Positions 1 to 7,592 of a stretch of DNA of 26,410 nt are shown one piece after another. Source of the stretch: a virus. Below the pieces are notes generated by a model. That model did no database searches, was not told where the DNA came from, and saw only the letters and a program-made list of their open reading frames with translations. Each line of letters starts with the position of its first letter. Position 1 is the stretch's first letter. The stretch spans positions 1 to 26,410 of the IMG/VR virus record IMGVR_UViG_3300027861_003227; one strand, given 5' to 3'. A program made the translations under genes and the position numbers.

Positions 1-40
1 TGGTGGAAGTTGCAGCCTAAAGTATTTCCATTTGTCTTCA
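1..40 (+). other. Possible 3' end of an upstream rightward gene
   Basis: Reading from base 1 in the third frame gives a few sense codons and a TAA ending at base 18. An AT-rich stretch and then the first promoter block follow. The same arrangement (stop codon, short AT-rich gap, promoter block) follows the gene ending at 644, so base 18 may be the end of another cassette gene. Too little sequence is present to prove it. Confidence 0.2.
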
Positions 41-89
41 TTATTTAGTTGACCATAATATAAAATGGTACTATATTGTTTATATAGAG
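41..89 (+). promoter_or_regulatory. Sigma-70 type promoter, repeat copy 1
   Basis: The -35 hexamer TTGACC lies at 49-54 and the -10 hexamer TATATT at 72-77, with an exact 17-bp spacer. The whole 49-bp block is identical to 665-713. Two inverted repeats sit inside it: ACCAT-N8-ATGGT (52-69), just after the -35, and CTATAT-N5-ATATAG (71-87), over the -10 and start site. Either could bind a repressor. Transcription would begin near 84 and give a short leader to the gene at 117. Confidence 0.85.
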
Positions 90-116
90 CAGAGGGAATC
101 AACAAGGAGACATCAA

Positions 117-644
117 ATGACTACAGCATTCACCAAATTGGCAAACGGAATCTGGAACGAATTATCGGCAGACGGTGACTCTTGTGCAAAGACCAAGACG
201 GGAACTCTTTATGTGGAGATTGACTCTGACGAACTTCACACCTTCATTCGATTTACCCATAACGGCGAGACGTCGTGCATGACGATGAAGGGTGGAGTTG
301 AGAGATTCACTGCACACCTTGACGCATTCCTGACTTTTAAGTGTGGGTTTGAGAATGAGGTAACTCTCGTCAAGGGTGACGAGGTTAAGCAATACTCCTC
401 CGACGATTCCGAGGGGCCAACCTTCAGTGCCCACCAAAACTTTGAGCTTTTGGTCAATGGCGTCATCGCCTTCACATTCGAGGCAAGCACCTATAGAAGC
501 GGAACTGAAGCGAAGTTCAAGAGATTCCCCTTCAACTGCATGTGGGAGGCTACTCACAGCAACCCCTTCATTAATGTGGCGCAGCTTAGAAGCGACGAGG
601 GCGACCGACGCAACCCGATGAGCATGATCGAACTTACCGCGTAA
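117..644 (+). CDS. Unknown 175-residue protein behind a strong promoter
   Basis: I do not recognise this protein. It has 175 residues, is soluble-looking and has no signal peptide or membrane segment. The composition is mixed, with many Thr, Phe and acidic residues and scattered cysteines. The ATG at 117 follows a good ribosome site (AAGGAGACATCAA) and lies about 30 bases below a consensus promoter. The next gene has its own copy of the same promoter, so this is a single-gene transcription unit. In phages, small genes with private strong promoters are often early host-takeover or counter-defence genes; for this gene that is only an inference from position. Confidence 0.8.
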   Translation: MTTAFTKLANGIWNELSADGDSCAKTKTGTLYVEIDSDELHTFIRFTHNGETSCMTMKGGVERFTAHLDAFLTFKCGFENEVTLVKGDEVKQYSSDDSEGPTFSAHQNFELLVNGVIAFTFEASTYRSGTEAKFKRFPFNCMWEATHSNPFINVAQLRSDEGDRRNPMSMIELTA

Positions 645-664
645 ATTATTTTTATTTATCTCAC

Positions 665-713
665 TTATTTAGTTGACCATAATATAAAATGGTACTATAT
701 TGTTTATATAGAG
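665..713 (+). promoter_or_regulatory. Sigma-70 type promoter, repeat copy 2
   Basis: TTGACC at 673-678 and TATATT at 696-701 are separated by 17 bp. The sequence is identical over 49 bp to copy 1 (41-89), including both internal inverted repeats. The flanks outside this block differ between copies, so the repeat is confined to the promoter and its possible operators. It drives the gene at 744. Confidence 0.85.
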
Positions 714-743
714 AGCAGAGAAAATAAAAAAACGGAGTACAAA

Positions 744-1055
744 ATGAGCAACCAAATCAAATTCGGAAAAGCAATCAAAGCAAATAAGTGGTCCGCACCA
801 ACTCACGATGTACTTGTTGAGCGTGAAGGGCAGTGGATTTCGATCGGCAAGATGGAAGCCAACACTGACGAATTTTACACCAATGGCGGAAGCCAGCGAA
901 CTTTGGTTCGTTATTATAGCACCACGGTAAATGGATACCATCTCTCCGCAGAGGTTCGCGCCGGCTCTCGATACTCCGGCGGAACGATTATCCAGAGCGC
1001 GGCAAGCGCGAAGGCTGCTCTCAAGGCGCAAATCATCGAGGCTCTTGAAGCCTAA
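744..1055 (+). CDS. Unknown 103-residue basic protein behind the same promoter
   Basis: This is an unrecognised small soluble protein of 103 residues. Residues 1-15 are rich in Lys, and the C-terminus (roughly residues 85-103) is an Ala-rich predicted helix. The ATG at 744 follows ACGGAGTACAAA, an adequate ribosome site. The gene is the second cassette driven by the 49-bp promoter block, so it is probably expressed together with the gene at 117. No catalytic motif or membrane segment is visible. A DNA- or protein-binding role would be a guess. Confidence 0.78.
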   Translation: MSNQIKFGKAIKANKWSAPTHDVLVEREGQWISIGKMEANTDEFYTNGGSQRTLVRYYSTTVNGYHLSAEVRAGSRYSGGTIIQSAASAKAALKAQIIEALEA

Positions 1056-1097
1056 TCAACAACTACCCTCCCAACTGGGACACACAAGGAGATCGAG

Positions 1098-1382
1098 ATG
1101 GAAATGTGGAAAGACGATAGAAGTGAAGAACAGATGAGTACTCATACGGTCATCATAGCGGCCAGAGACGTCTCATCACTTTGTGCTGACGCCACAAGCC
1201 GTTACGGTGGCAGCACAGCGGCTTGGGCATGTAAGCCGGAGGATGCCGATTCAGTCTTTGACTGGGTGAACTCCAGATCCGATGTGAAGCGAGTTAGATT
1301 CACGTCCGTTGAAAACTTGGAACGGCTTAGTGGGATGGTGCATATATACGTAGGGCGACCAAAGGTGATCTACGACTGGTAG
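1098..1382 (+). CDS. Unknown 94-residue protein
   Basis: This is an unrecognised protein of 94 residues. The ATG at 1098 has a close ribosome site (AAGGAGATCGAG). A second in-frame ATG at 1134 would give an 82-residue product, but it lacks as good a site. The gene lies 42 bases after the previous gene with no promoter seen between them, so it is probably co-transcribed from the promoter at 665. Its stop codon ends at 1382, directly against the last base of the leftward methyltransferase gene that ends at 1383. The two units therefore converge with no spacer and no visible terminator. Confidence 0.72.
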   Translation: MEMWKDDRSEEQMSTHTVIIAARDVSSLCADATSRYGGSTAAWACKPEDADSVFDWVNSRSDVKRVRFTSVENLERLSGMVHIYVGRPKVIYDW

Positions 1383-2012
1383 TCAGGTTCCCAAGTTCTT
1401 ATTCAGGAATGCCTTCGTCTTGCTCAGCCTGTGGGAGTTTAACTCATTCCCTCGAAAGTGCATCCCATGAAAAACTCCGGCTTTCGCCGTGTATCCCATC
1501 CCGCAGCATGGATCGAGAATGATGCCGCCCTTTTTTGCAAAAGGCGCAATCGCTAACCTTGCGGTCTTTGCCCCCATCGATGCCCCTAGTTCAGCAAGAT
1601 ACTCTTGACTGACCTTCGGGCGCTCATTTTTGTAGAAAATATTGAGGTGCATTGGGAGCAACTTAGATCCTGCCCGATAATTTAGGTCGATGGTTGTATG
1701 CAGCCTCATCCCAAACTTTCTCGCAGTCTCAATCTCCTGATTTATCCACTGATTGCCGCCCTCGATAAAGACGATGTTCTTGGCGTATCTTTTAATGACA
1801 CCGAAGACGGAGTTCAAGAACTCGGAGTAATCCTGTCCGGTGGTTACATCGCCCGTCTGACGCTTATTGATTGAATGCCAGTATTTTACATTGCCAGTTC
1901 CCCATGGTGGATCACTGTAAACGATGTCTGCCGACTCCCCCTTCATGAGGTCATCGATTCCCTTAGTTACATCTCCATGCTTCACCCTATGGACACCGAT
2001 CTGCTCAATCAT
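1383..2012 (-). CDS. DNA methyltransferase with DPPW motif (N6-adenine/N4-cytosine type)
   Basis: The product transfers a methyl group from S-adenosylmethionine to an exocyclic amino group of a DNA base. The catalytic motif SDPPWG is at about residues 33-38. The AdoMet-binding motif DPCCGMG comes near residue 168, followed by an NELN-type acidic motif. Having the catalytic motif before the AdoMet motif is the circularly permuted beta-class order. The 209-residue length is short, leaving little room for a target-recognition domain between the motifs. No restriction partner is adjacent, so self-protection of phage DNA is more likely than a restriction-modification pair. The start has only a weak ribosome site (TAGGGA, about 12 bases away) and lies just downstream of a strong leftward terminator, which implies read-through or its own unseen promoter. 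Confidence 0.85.
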   Translation of the reverse strand: MIEQIGVHRVKHGDVTKGIDDLMKGESADIVYSDPPWGTGNVKYWHSINKRQTGDVTTGQDYSEFLNSVFGVIKRYAKNIVFIEGGNQWINQEIETARKFGMRLHTTIDLNYRAGSKLLPMHLNIFYKNERPKVSQEYLAELGASMGAKTARLAIAPFAKKGGIILDPCCGMGYTAKAGVFHGMHFRGNELNSHRLSKTKAFLNKNLGT

Positions 2013-2034
2013 CTTAAAACCATTCCCTACGCAT

Positions 2035-2080
2035 AAAAAAAGACCGGCACTACCTAACGGAGAGAAAAGCAGCGCCGGTC
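2035..2080 (-). terminator. Strong intrinsic terminator ending the leftward module
   Basis: On the minus strand GACCGGCGCTGC (2080-2069) pairs with GTAGTGCCGGTC (2053-2042). This is a 12-bp stem with two G-U pairs around a 15-base loop, and it is followed at once by seven T residues (2041-2035). It lies 59 bases past the glycosyltransferase stop and 23 bases before the methyltransferase start. It should end most transcripts of the 7592-2139 gene set. Confidence 0.85.
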
Positions 2081-2138
2081 AAAAGCTCGCCAAGCAAACA
2101 AGCGAGATGATCATAGCTGACCCAGAGCCCATTGTGTA

Positions 2139-4475
2139 CTAGAAACTTCCGCCATACTTGCTGAACTCGCTGGAATTGTAGACACGCCCAATCTCGCTGA
2201 ACCACCGGTCCCCGATCCTGTCCCACGAAAACCTAAGAGCAGACTGCCGTCCTGCGCCCCCAAGAGTTCTCCGAAGTTCAGCGTCCTCAATTAATTCGCA
2301 AATGTTCTCCGCTAGCGTGGACCCGTCTTTCTCTATGAGGCAGTTATGACGATGAACTCCATACTCATCGATCCCTCGATTGTCGGTAGTCGCCAGCGCC
2401 ACACCGGAAGACAGCGCCTCAAGACCAGGCAAACCAAAGCCCTGGTACTCGCTTGGCTCCACAACTATATCTATGGACCGCATTACCACAGCAACCTGAT
2501 CCTGACTCAGTGCCCCGTAATTTACATCTCCGAAAGTACAAGGCTCGCCGAACGTCTCCAAACTTAACCGCTTGCCGTATTTCTCACGCAGCCCCTCGTA
2601 AATCGCCTGTAAGCGCTTTCCGCCTCGTCTGGGAGTGCTGGGTCTATACATTCCCAAAACTCTTACCTGGGAAGGGTTCACTGGCTTGCTGGATGGGTGA
2701 AATCGCTCAACATCTACACCGACTGGAATATGGGTATAAGAATCTATGCCTAAATCAGACTTAGCCGTTCTGCCTACCCAGTCTGCATTTACAACTCGAT
2801 TTGGAATCGTCGGGTAAAGTTCTATGCTGGATTTACGGAGAGACGGCTTACCGCTTTTCTCTGTAAACCAGTCCTCCCTGTCTTGCCAGAATGCCATTGG
2901 CACGAATGACTCCTCACGATTAAGCATATCTCTAACCAACTCACCTGTGAACCAGTGAGTTGCGACAATGACCCCTTCTGCCGTATTTGGGTCTTTGCCG
3001 AGCCGCCTCATGCTGGTTGCGTCACGGTGAGGGTTTGGTCCAGCCAGCATTTTAAATGTATGCTCCTGCTTAATGCAGTGCTCCACGCTTGCATTGAGCC
3101 CCCGCTTCACAAGTTCATCGACCAAGCGAAGTACACAGTAGACGCCTCCATATGGTCCGATATTGAAAGCCACGAATCTAACTGGGCACCCGTCAGGTTT
3201 GCTTGTGAGGGCGACGCTTCGAAGAGGTCTACACTTTTGATGCCACGTCTTAATCTTGACTGCTTCCTTCCCGTACAACTCTCTCCATCGACTTATAAAG
3301 AGTTTTGCTCCAACCTCTTGCTGGTCGCTCCCAGTCTCATGAGTTCCGTGGCTTTCGTGATAGACGTAAGCATCATCAGCCACCGCGCATCTGCCGAACT
3401 TGCTTCGAACCCTTGCCCAAAGTTCGCACTCCTCTCCGTAACCATTCCCATAGATGTCTCCGTCAAATGGTCCGTGATCAATCCAGGCGGGCTTGTCGAT
3501 GAGCATGCACTGCCCAACATTTGTTACTGCGTCTGGATAGTTCGGTGGCATCAGGCTGGCGTATAGTGCCGCTTGTATATAATTAGTTCTGCCTGGCAAC
3601 CTTGGAAATCCCCAGGACTTTTCGTCAGCAAGAGGAAGGGATATCGCCGCCTGCTGGTTGCACATTGGATTGACTAACTGGGCACCAGTTCTAAGGTTGC
3701 ATCTGACCATCGCTGAAAGCCAGCCTCTGGTCACAAGCACATCTGAATTTACGATAACCACAAGATCACATCCGGCGGCAAATGCTGTATCTACTCCGCG
3801 ATTCACAGTTTTGAGGTATCCCATGTTCGGGTGAAAGATGTGCCTAAATGGAAAGGAAGAAATCCTTTCCTTGCTGTATTTGTCAGAGCCGTCATCCATC
3901 ACGAACACGTCTTCATTCATGAGCGGATAAATCGTGTTCTCCTCGATGCTCTTTAGGCACGGCACGAATCTGTCTGGCTTATTATAGACAGTTATGACAA
4001 CTCCAACTCTAGGCGCCGTCTTTGATATTGGCTCTACACTGGGCATCATTACCGGACCTGACTCGCTGCTCCATCCTCGCCAAGTTGACCGCTCCGAGAC
4101 CTTCTTGATCCAGATGGGGTCTGGCTTTTCATTGTCAGGAGTTAAGATGACGTCAGCATCTGACGCACTTTCAGCCATTTGTAGAAATGAAGAATCCCGA
4201 TAGGCTTCACTGTGGCACCAAAAGCGAACTTCACTTCTAACTGGATTTCTGGTTCTACGCCTGCTCATTGGGGAGATAAGTACGCTCAATCCAAACTCGC
4301 TTTCATCTAAGCCGAGCCGATTAAAGTGGACCGCATTGTCTAGGCAGCGCTTAGTTTTGATAGGAAAAGTAGTTGCAATATCGGCTCGGATATAATCGCC
4401 GACCGATAGAGCCTGAAGCCTCCCTGGGAGTTTTACCGGCTTCTTGATTTTTCTATAATAGTCCTCTACTGCCAC
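2139..4475 (-). CDS. Two-domain glycosyltransferase (GT2 fused to GT4-like)
   Basis: This is a large 778-residue enzyme that should transfer sugars from nucleotide-sugar donors to a glycan or protein. Residues 157-390 form a GT-A fold of the GT2 kind: VGVVITVYNK at the start, DDGS at 194-197 and the metal-binding NSDV at 243-246. After a linker, a GT-B fold of the GT4 kind begins with a glycine-rich GPYGGVY segment. It ends with YQGFGLPGLEALSSG, in which Gln replaces the usual first Glu of the EX7E motif. The first 150 residues are unrecognised. The GTG start overlaps the stop of the connector-like gene by 10 bases, so the two are translated together. Likely roles are virion glycosylation or alteration of host surface sugar. 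There is no signal peptide. Confidence 0.9.
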   Translation of the reverse strand: MAVEDYYRKIKKPVKLPGRLQALSVGDYIRADIATTFPIKTKRCLDNAVHFNRLGLDESEFGLSVLISPMSRRRTRNPVRSEVRFWCHSEAYRDSSFLQMAESASDADVILTPDNEKPDPIWIKKVSERSTWRGWSSESGPVMMPSVEPISKTAPRVGVVITVYNKPDRFVPCLKSIEENTIYPLMNEDVFVMDDGSDKYSKERISSFPFRHIFHPNMGYLKTVNRGVDTAFAAGCDLVVIVNSDVLVTRGWLSAMVRCNLRTGAQLVNPMCNQQAAISLPLADEKSWGFPRLPGRTNYIQAALYASLMPPNYPDAVTNVGQCMLIDKPAWIDHGPFDGDIYGNGYGEECELWARVRSKFGRCAVADDAYVYHESHGTHETGSDQQEVGAKLFISRWRELYGKEAVKIKTWHQKCRPLRSVALTSKPDGCPVRFVAFNIGPYGGVYCVLRLVDELVKRGLNASVEHCIKQEHTFKMLAGPNPHRDATSMRRLGKDPNTAEGVIVATHWFTGELVRDMLNREESFVPMAFWQDREDWFTEKSGKPSLRKSSIELYPTIPNRVVNADWVGRTAKSDLGIDSYTHIPVGVDVERFHPSSKPVNPSQVRVLGMYRPSTPRRGGKRLQAIYEGLREKYGKRLSLETFGEPCTFGDVNYGALSQDQVAVVMRSIDIVVEPSEYQGFGLPGLEALSSGVALATTDNRGIDEYGVHRHNCLIEKDGSTLAENICELIEDAELRRTLGGAGRQSALRFSWDRIGDRWFSEIGRVYNSSEFSKYGGSF

Positions 4476-5194
4476 GACCGCCCAGGTTTCAGTGGTGGCT
4501 TGAATGAATTGAACCTTTCCATCATCCGCTCAGACATTATCATGTGATGACTGGAAGCTTTGGTGGTCATATTCACTCCGCCCGAACTATTGACACCAGT
4601 TAGAGCGCCGCGTCCGACAGAAAGCGCCTGGTGGAGCATTGCAAGGGCGAAAGCATAGTAAGGCTCGACATGAATGTCAGACACCAACTCTACAGTTGCG
4701 TACCGCTCCATGAAATAAGTAAAGAAGACATCATGTCCCGCAGTTCTTGGAGTTGGGTCGAGATACACCGTCGTATCATTCATCTTATAAGCGCCATTAG
4801 AATACAGGCGATTGAAGAACTCGATTTGCTGCTGGAATCCCACTACTATGCTGGGCTCATATACCCGCCGACGTCCCATCTCGTCCACAACTTCCGAGTT
4901 TTGAAGAAGATTGAAATAATTCATAAACCCTTCTGGGTATGCTACCTGCGTACATCCAGTTGGGTAGAACACTTTCTTCAGCGCGAATGCGCCAGCGGGC
5001 AGCGGATCATAGTTCTGCTGATTTGCCACCGTATCAAAACTCGAAACTGCCTCGATAGCAAAAGTCTGATTGATCTGCCTAAGCGCCTGCGCCAGACAAT
5101 CATCAAGCAGGTTGTCGCTTATAAGCGCCGTGTCTTCTTGGTGCCCCACCTGTCGACGTAGGTAAGCCCGCTGTCCTGCTTGATTCTCAATCAT
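4466..5194 (-). CDS. Putative head-tail connector/adaptor protein
   Basis: This 242-residue protein resembles, in layout, the adaptor proteins that bind under the portal. A short N-terminal segment is followed by DNLLDDCLAQALRQINQTF (about residues 26-45), an amphipathic helix of the sort found in connectors. After it comes NYDPLPAGAFALKKVF, a beta segment typical of the same proteins. The rest carries many aromatic residues, and the C-terminus is basic. The ATG at 5194 starts one base after the stop of the preceding gene, so translation is probably coupled. The assignment rests on pattern and position among unassigned structural-type genes and not on a diagnostic motif. Another virion protein is possible. 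Confidence 0.5.
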   Translation of the reverse strand: MIENQAGQRAYLRRQVGHQEDTALISDNLLDDCLAQALRQINQTFAIEAVSSFDTVANQQNYDPLPAGAFALKKVFYPTGCTQVAYPEGFMNYFNLLQNSEVVDEMGRRRVYEPSIVVGFQQQIEFFNRLYSNGAYKMNDTTVYLDPTPRTAGHDVFFTYFMERYATVELVSDIHVEPYYAFALAMLHQALSVGRGALTGVNSSGGVNMTTKASSHHMIMSERMMERFNSFKPPLKPGRSWQ

Positions 5195-5195
5195 C

Positions 5196-5798
5196 TTAAA
5201 CCACCGCTCCGCTTCGATTTGCTATGCCGAGGTTCTCTCGCTCTTCGGCTTCCTTCTGGGTTATAACATAATTACCCCAGGCTGCCACATCGGGACGAGT
5301 ATCGAACTCCACTATAAAGCGATGGATGGCTTCTTTAGTGCGTAAAACTCGACTGATGAAATGCTGCCCCTGGGAGACGCTGTGATAAATGATTCGCCCG
5401 TTAATAGTCAACCCTTCTGGAGGAGCATAAATGTCAGTATTGAATCGGCGACCCTCACGCTCAAAGAACTTAGCCTCTGCTCGCTTCGGCGCCTTCTGGG
5501 GTCGAAGGTGCCAGATTAAAGGTGGGCGAACTAGACGGTTATTGACACGCTTCGCTGTCATAATCTTCTTGGCCCATGATGACGTGACGTCTGGGCTCAG
5601 TCCGAGTGCTGGGACGGTCACAAACTTGAATCCCCTTGCCACTGGGATCTGAACTTTGGAGTTACCCTTCATCGTCATGGCGATAAGCTGAACCTTGTCG
5701 CCCTCGTCAACTTTTGTTTGCTTTGCCGCTTCCTCTAACTCACTTGCTGGAACTGCTGGAGCAATTACCCCGTCCACTTCACTATTATTAACTGACAT
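5196..5798 (-). CDS. Unknown 200-residue protein, possibly virion-associated
   Basis: I do not recognise this family. The first 40 residues are acidic and low in order (Glu, Ala, Val, Ser, Lys). A beta-rich part (about 40-75) and a basic stretch with the sequence RPPLIWHLRPQ near residue 95 follow. There is no membrane segment. The ATG at 5798 has a strong ribosome site (AGGAGAAGGC). It sits between a GroES-like gene and a connector-like gene in one leftward unit, so a role in capsid assembly or as a minor virion protein is plausible. Confidence 0.75.
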   Translation of the reverse strand: MSVNNSEVDGVIAPAVPASELEEAAKQTKVDEGDKVQLIAMTMKGNSKVQIPVARGFKFVTVPALGLSPDVTSSWAKKIMTAKRVNNRLVRPPLIWHLRPQKAPKRAEAKFFEREGRRFNTDIYAPPEGLTINGRIIYHSVSQGQHFISRVLRTKEAIHRFIVEFDTRPDVAAWGNYVITQKEAEERENLGIANRSGAVV

Positions 5799-5806
5799 GC
5801 CTTCTC

Positions 5807-6346
5807 CTATGGTTTTATGATTGCGACGACCCCGCTGCCTTTTGCGGTGTCTCCCTTTTTGCGTCGTTCACCATTACGGCTTCGACCCCTTCTTTTCTCT
5901 GTAAGCAATGCTATTGACCGCTCATGAAATCCAAGTTTCTCGACGTCAGTCGGGTCTAACCAGCCTTTCTCGGCTTTTACGCTTAGAAGCTCAATGTCTC
6001 TTTGGTGCCTAACTAGCTGTTCCTCCAGGTCGGCCGAGCTAACCAATGCGCCGGAGTATACAGGAATTAAGTAAGCGTCCAACCCCTTTTCTCCTCCAAA
6101 GCATTCGGCATCTATTGGAGCAGCCTGTGATTCATGTGCGCTCTGCGCCTCGTACAAAACTGTGTCTCCAACTGACACATCTTCCGGAACTCTGGACCCG
6201 ACCCCCAAGACTATTCCCGAAATGAAGTTTCGGTGAGTTCGGGTTTCAATGGACAGAAGTATTCCGCCCACGGTCGTAAGTTCATTTCCTTTAGTTTGCC
6301 CTGTCGGACACACAGCAACATAGTTGCCAAGCGGTCTTGCCTTCAT
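5807..6346 (-). CDS. GroES-like co-chaperonin with a long basic C-terminal tail
   Basis: Residues 1 to about 102 match the GroES/Cpn10 barrel. MKARPLGNYVAV resembles the first strand of GroES. VGGILLS (27-32) corresponds to the mobile loop that docks onto GroEL through a hydrophobic tripeptide. SGIVLGVGSRV (43-53) and VSVGDTVLYEA (57-67) match the conserved barrel strands. The remaining 75 or so residues are not part of GroES: a helical acidic segment and then a very basic tail (KRRGRSRNGERRKKG). Known phage examples such as T4 gp31 replace host GroES so that the capsid protein can fold in GroEL. The ATG overlaps the preceding stop (ATGA), with AGGTG as the ribosome site. Confidence 0.85.
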   Translation of the reverse strand: MKARPLGNYVAVCPTGQTKGNELTTVGGILLSIETRTHRNFISGIVLGVGSRVPEDVSVGDTVLYEAQSAHESQAAPIDAECFGGEKGLDAYLIPVYSGALVSSADLEEQLVRHQRDIELLSVKAEKGWLDPTDVEKLGFHERSIALLTEKRRGRSRNGERRKKGDTAKGSGVVAIIKP

Positions 6347-6501
6347 TCAATACACCTATAGCAAATTGGCCCGTCTTTTGTGATGCTCATGGTCTGCCCA
6401 CAAATATCGCAGATCGGTCTTTTGACTTTCGGCGCCCTTGTAGATTTCCACGTAGAGAATCTTTCAGAAAACCATGAGGGAGTGGGCGACCTAGACACTG
6501 C
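6343..6501 (-). CDS. Tiny zinc-ribbon protein
   Basis: The last 25 residues carry CDICG and CYRC, two CxxC knuckles about 12 residues apart, enough for one zinc site. The likely start is the GTG at 6501, which overlaps the stop of the upstream gene in GTGTCTAG and gives 52 residues. A TTG at 6537 would give 64. The N-terminal half is basic and rich in Ser and Arg. Gene order and tight overlaps on both sides support expression. Function is unknown; small zinc ribbons in phages usually bind nucleic acid or a host protein. Confidence 0.6.
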   Translation of the reverse strand, partial: AVSRSPTPSWFSERFSTWKSTRAPKVKRPICDICGQTMSITKDGPICYRCIE

Positions 6502-7276
6502 CAATCTTTTCGACCAGCCCAGCCTGACGCTTCTCAAGTTTCGTTAATTTGTCTTCATGCTTTATGATTTGCGCTTCAACTCGATGGAGTTCCCTGGTCA
6601 ACTCCTCGACGTCCACTTCGTCCTTGCCAGACTCGTATGCTGCCAAGGCGTCCTCACGCTTCAATTCGTATTCAGCAAGTTTGGTTCGGAGTGCCTGAGT
6701 TGAGGCAATGAGATCCTCAACTGCCTCCTTGTCGCCTCGTAGAATTTTGGCGCCTGGGTTGCTATACATGAACCACCGCTCAAGTTCAGGAAGCATTTCC
6801 AAAGCGATTGCTCGATCATCCACGTCCTCAAGGTCGAGCCCCGTCATAGTGGAGACGATCCCCATTGCCGAGTCTGCCTCGTCCTCGGATAACTGACCGT
6901 AAGTTTGTATAAGGCTTGGGGTCTCATCAGTTAGCCACTGGACCCTGCTGCTTAGTCGGTCAATCCCTGGAGCGTATGATGTAACCTCCTGATCGTCCAC
7001 GTATGCCCTGCCGTCAGAATCAACTGACAGTCGAGACAATAGTGGCCCAACCACCAGGCTCTGAATGCTTGCGCCAACTTGCGGTCCGAACCAATCCCTG
7101 AACTCTTTATAGGCTTTAGCTATTTCTGGCGATGGCGGAGGGTCAATATTGTCAGACCCCTCCGGACCTGTCGCACTGTCGAGAATATATAAAACATCCT
7201 CGACCGCCCTTGCAGCTAACTCTGCGATAAGAATACGGGCCGCATCTTGATCACCGAAGGTCATTACCCTCAACAT
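6491..7276 (-). CDS. Unknown acidic protein with C-terminal coiled coil
   Basis: The product has 261 residues and is strongly acidic. Residues 1-180 are helical and contain SDNIDPPPSPEIAKAY, a proline-rich linker. Residues 185-258 form a long charged helix with heptad-like spacing, probably a coiled coil. The ATG at 7276 has a good ribosome site (AAGGTGG) and overlaps the end of the ribbon-helix-helix gene by 26 bases. An acidic, helical, coiled-coil protein next to a co-chaperonin could be a scaffold or assembly factor, but no family motif is visible and this remains a guess. Confidence 0.75.
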   Translation of the reverse strand: MLRVMTFGDQDAARILIAELAARAVEDVLYILDSATGPEGSDNIDPPPSPEIAKAYKEFRDWFGPQVGASIQSLVVGPLLSRLSVDSDGRAYVDDQEVTSYAPGIDRLSSRVQWLTDETPSLIQTYGQLSEDEADSAMGIVSTMTGLDLEDVDDRAIALEMLPELERWFMYSNPGAKILRGDKEAVEDLIASTQALRTKLAEYELKREDALAAYESGKDEVDVEELTRELHRVEAQIIKHEDKLTKLEKRQAGLVEKIGSV

Positions 7277-7592
7277 GAATCCACCTTTCTATCTGCCTGC
7301 CGTGAAGTAGGCAAGAACGAACCATTGCGCTGAGATTGCATTTCCGCTCAATCGCCATATCCTGGAGCGTATTCCAAACATCCTCTTTTAGGTAAGCGGT
7401 CATTCGTCCATCATTGTCATCTAAGGTTTCTTCTGGTTTCACTGTAAGTGGAGGGTGATCCAGAGACAATTGGATATAGAAATTTAGCTGCCAGCTAAGT
7501 TTCCGACATGATCGCTCGGCGTCTGCTCGCAATTGCTCACGAAGACTTCTGCCTAATTCAATATTTAGCTTTACGCTGTCCGTTCTTGCCAT
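7251..7592 (-). CDS. Tandem ribbon-helix-helix DNA-binding protein
   Basis: The 113 residues divide into two similar halves. VKLNIELGRSLREQLRADAE (about 7-26) looks like the strand plus first helix of an Arc/MetJ-type ribbon-helix-helix. RMTAYLKEDVWNTLQDMA (about 63-80) followed by KCNLSAMVRSCL looks like a second one. Single ribbon-helix-helix proteins work as dimers, so two copies in one chain could form a pseudo-dimer. The gene is the first of the leftward unit and faces an intergenic region with tandem 9-bp repeats, which suggests self-regulation. ATG at 7592, with AGGGTGAC as ribosome site. Confidence 0.7.
   Translation of the reverse strand: MARTDSVKLNIELGRSLREQLRADAERSCRKLSWQLNFYIQLSLDHPPLTVKPEETLDDNDGRMTAYLKEDVWNTLQDMAIERKCNLSAMVRSCLLHGRQIERWIHVEGNDLR

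Noticed and set aside
2955-3566. Open frame of 203 codons on the plus strand inside the glycosyltransferase gene
   Set aside because: The opposite strand encodes clear GT2 and linker sequence; the plus-strand product has no recognisable pattern.
4631-5161. Open frame of 176 codons on the plus strand inside the connector-like gene
   Set aside because: It is antisense to a gene with coupled translation and shows no ribosome site or motif.
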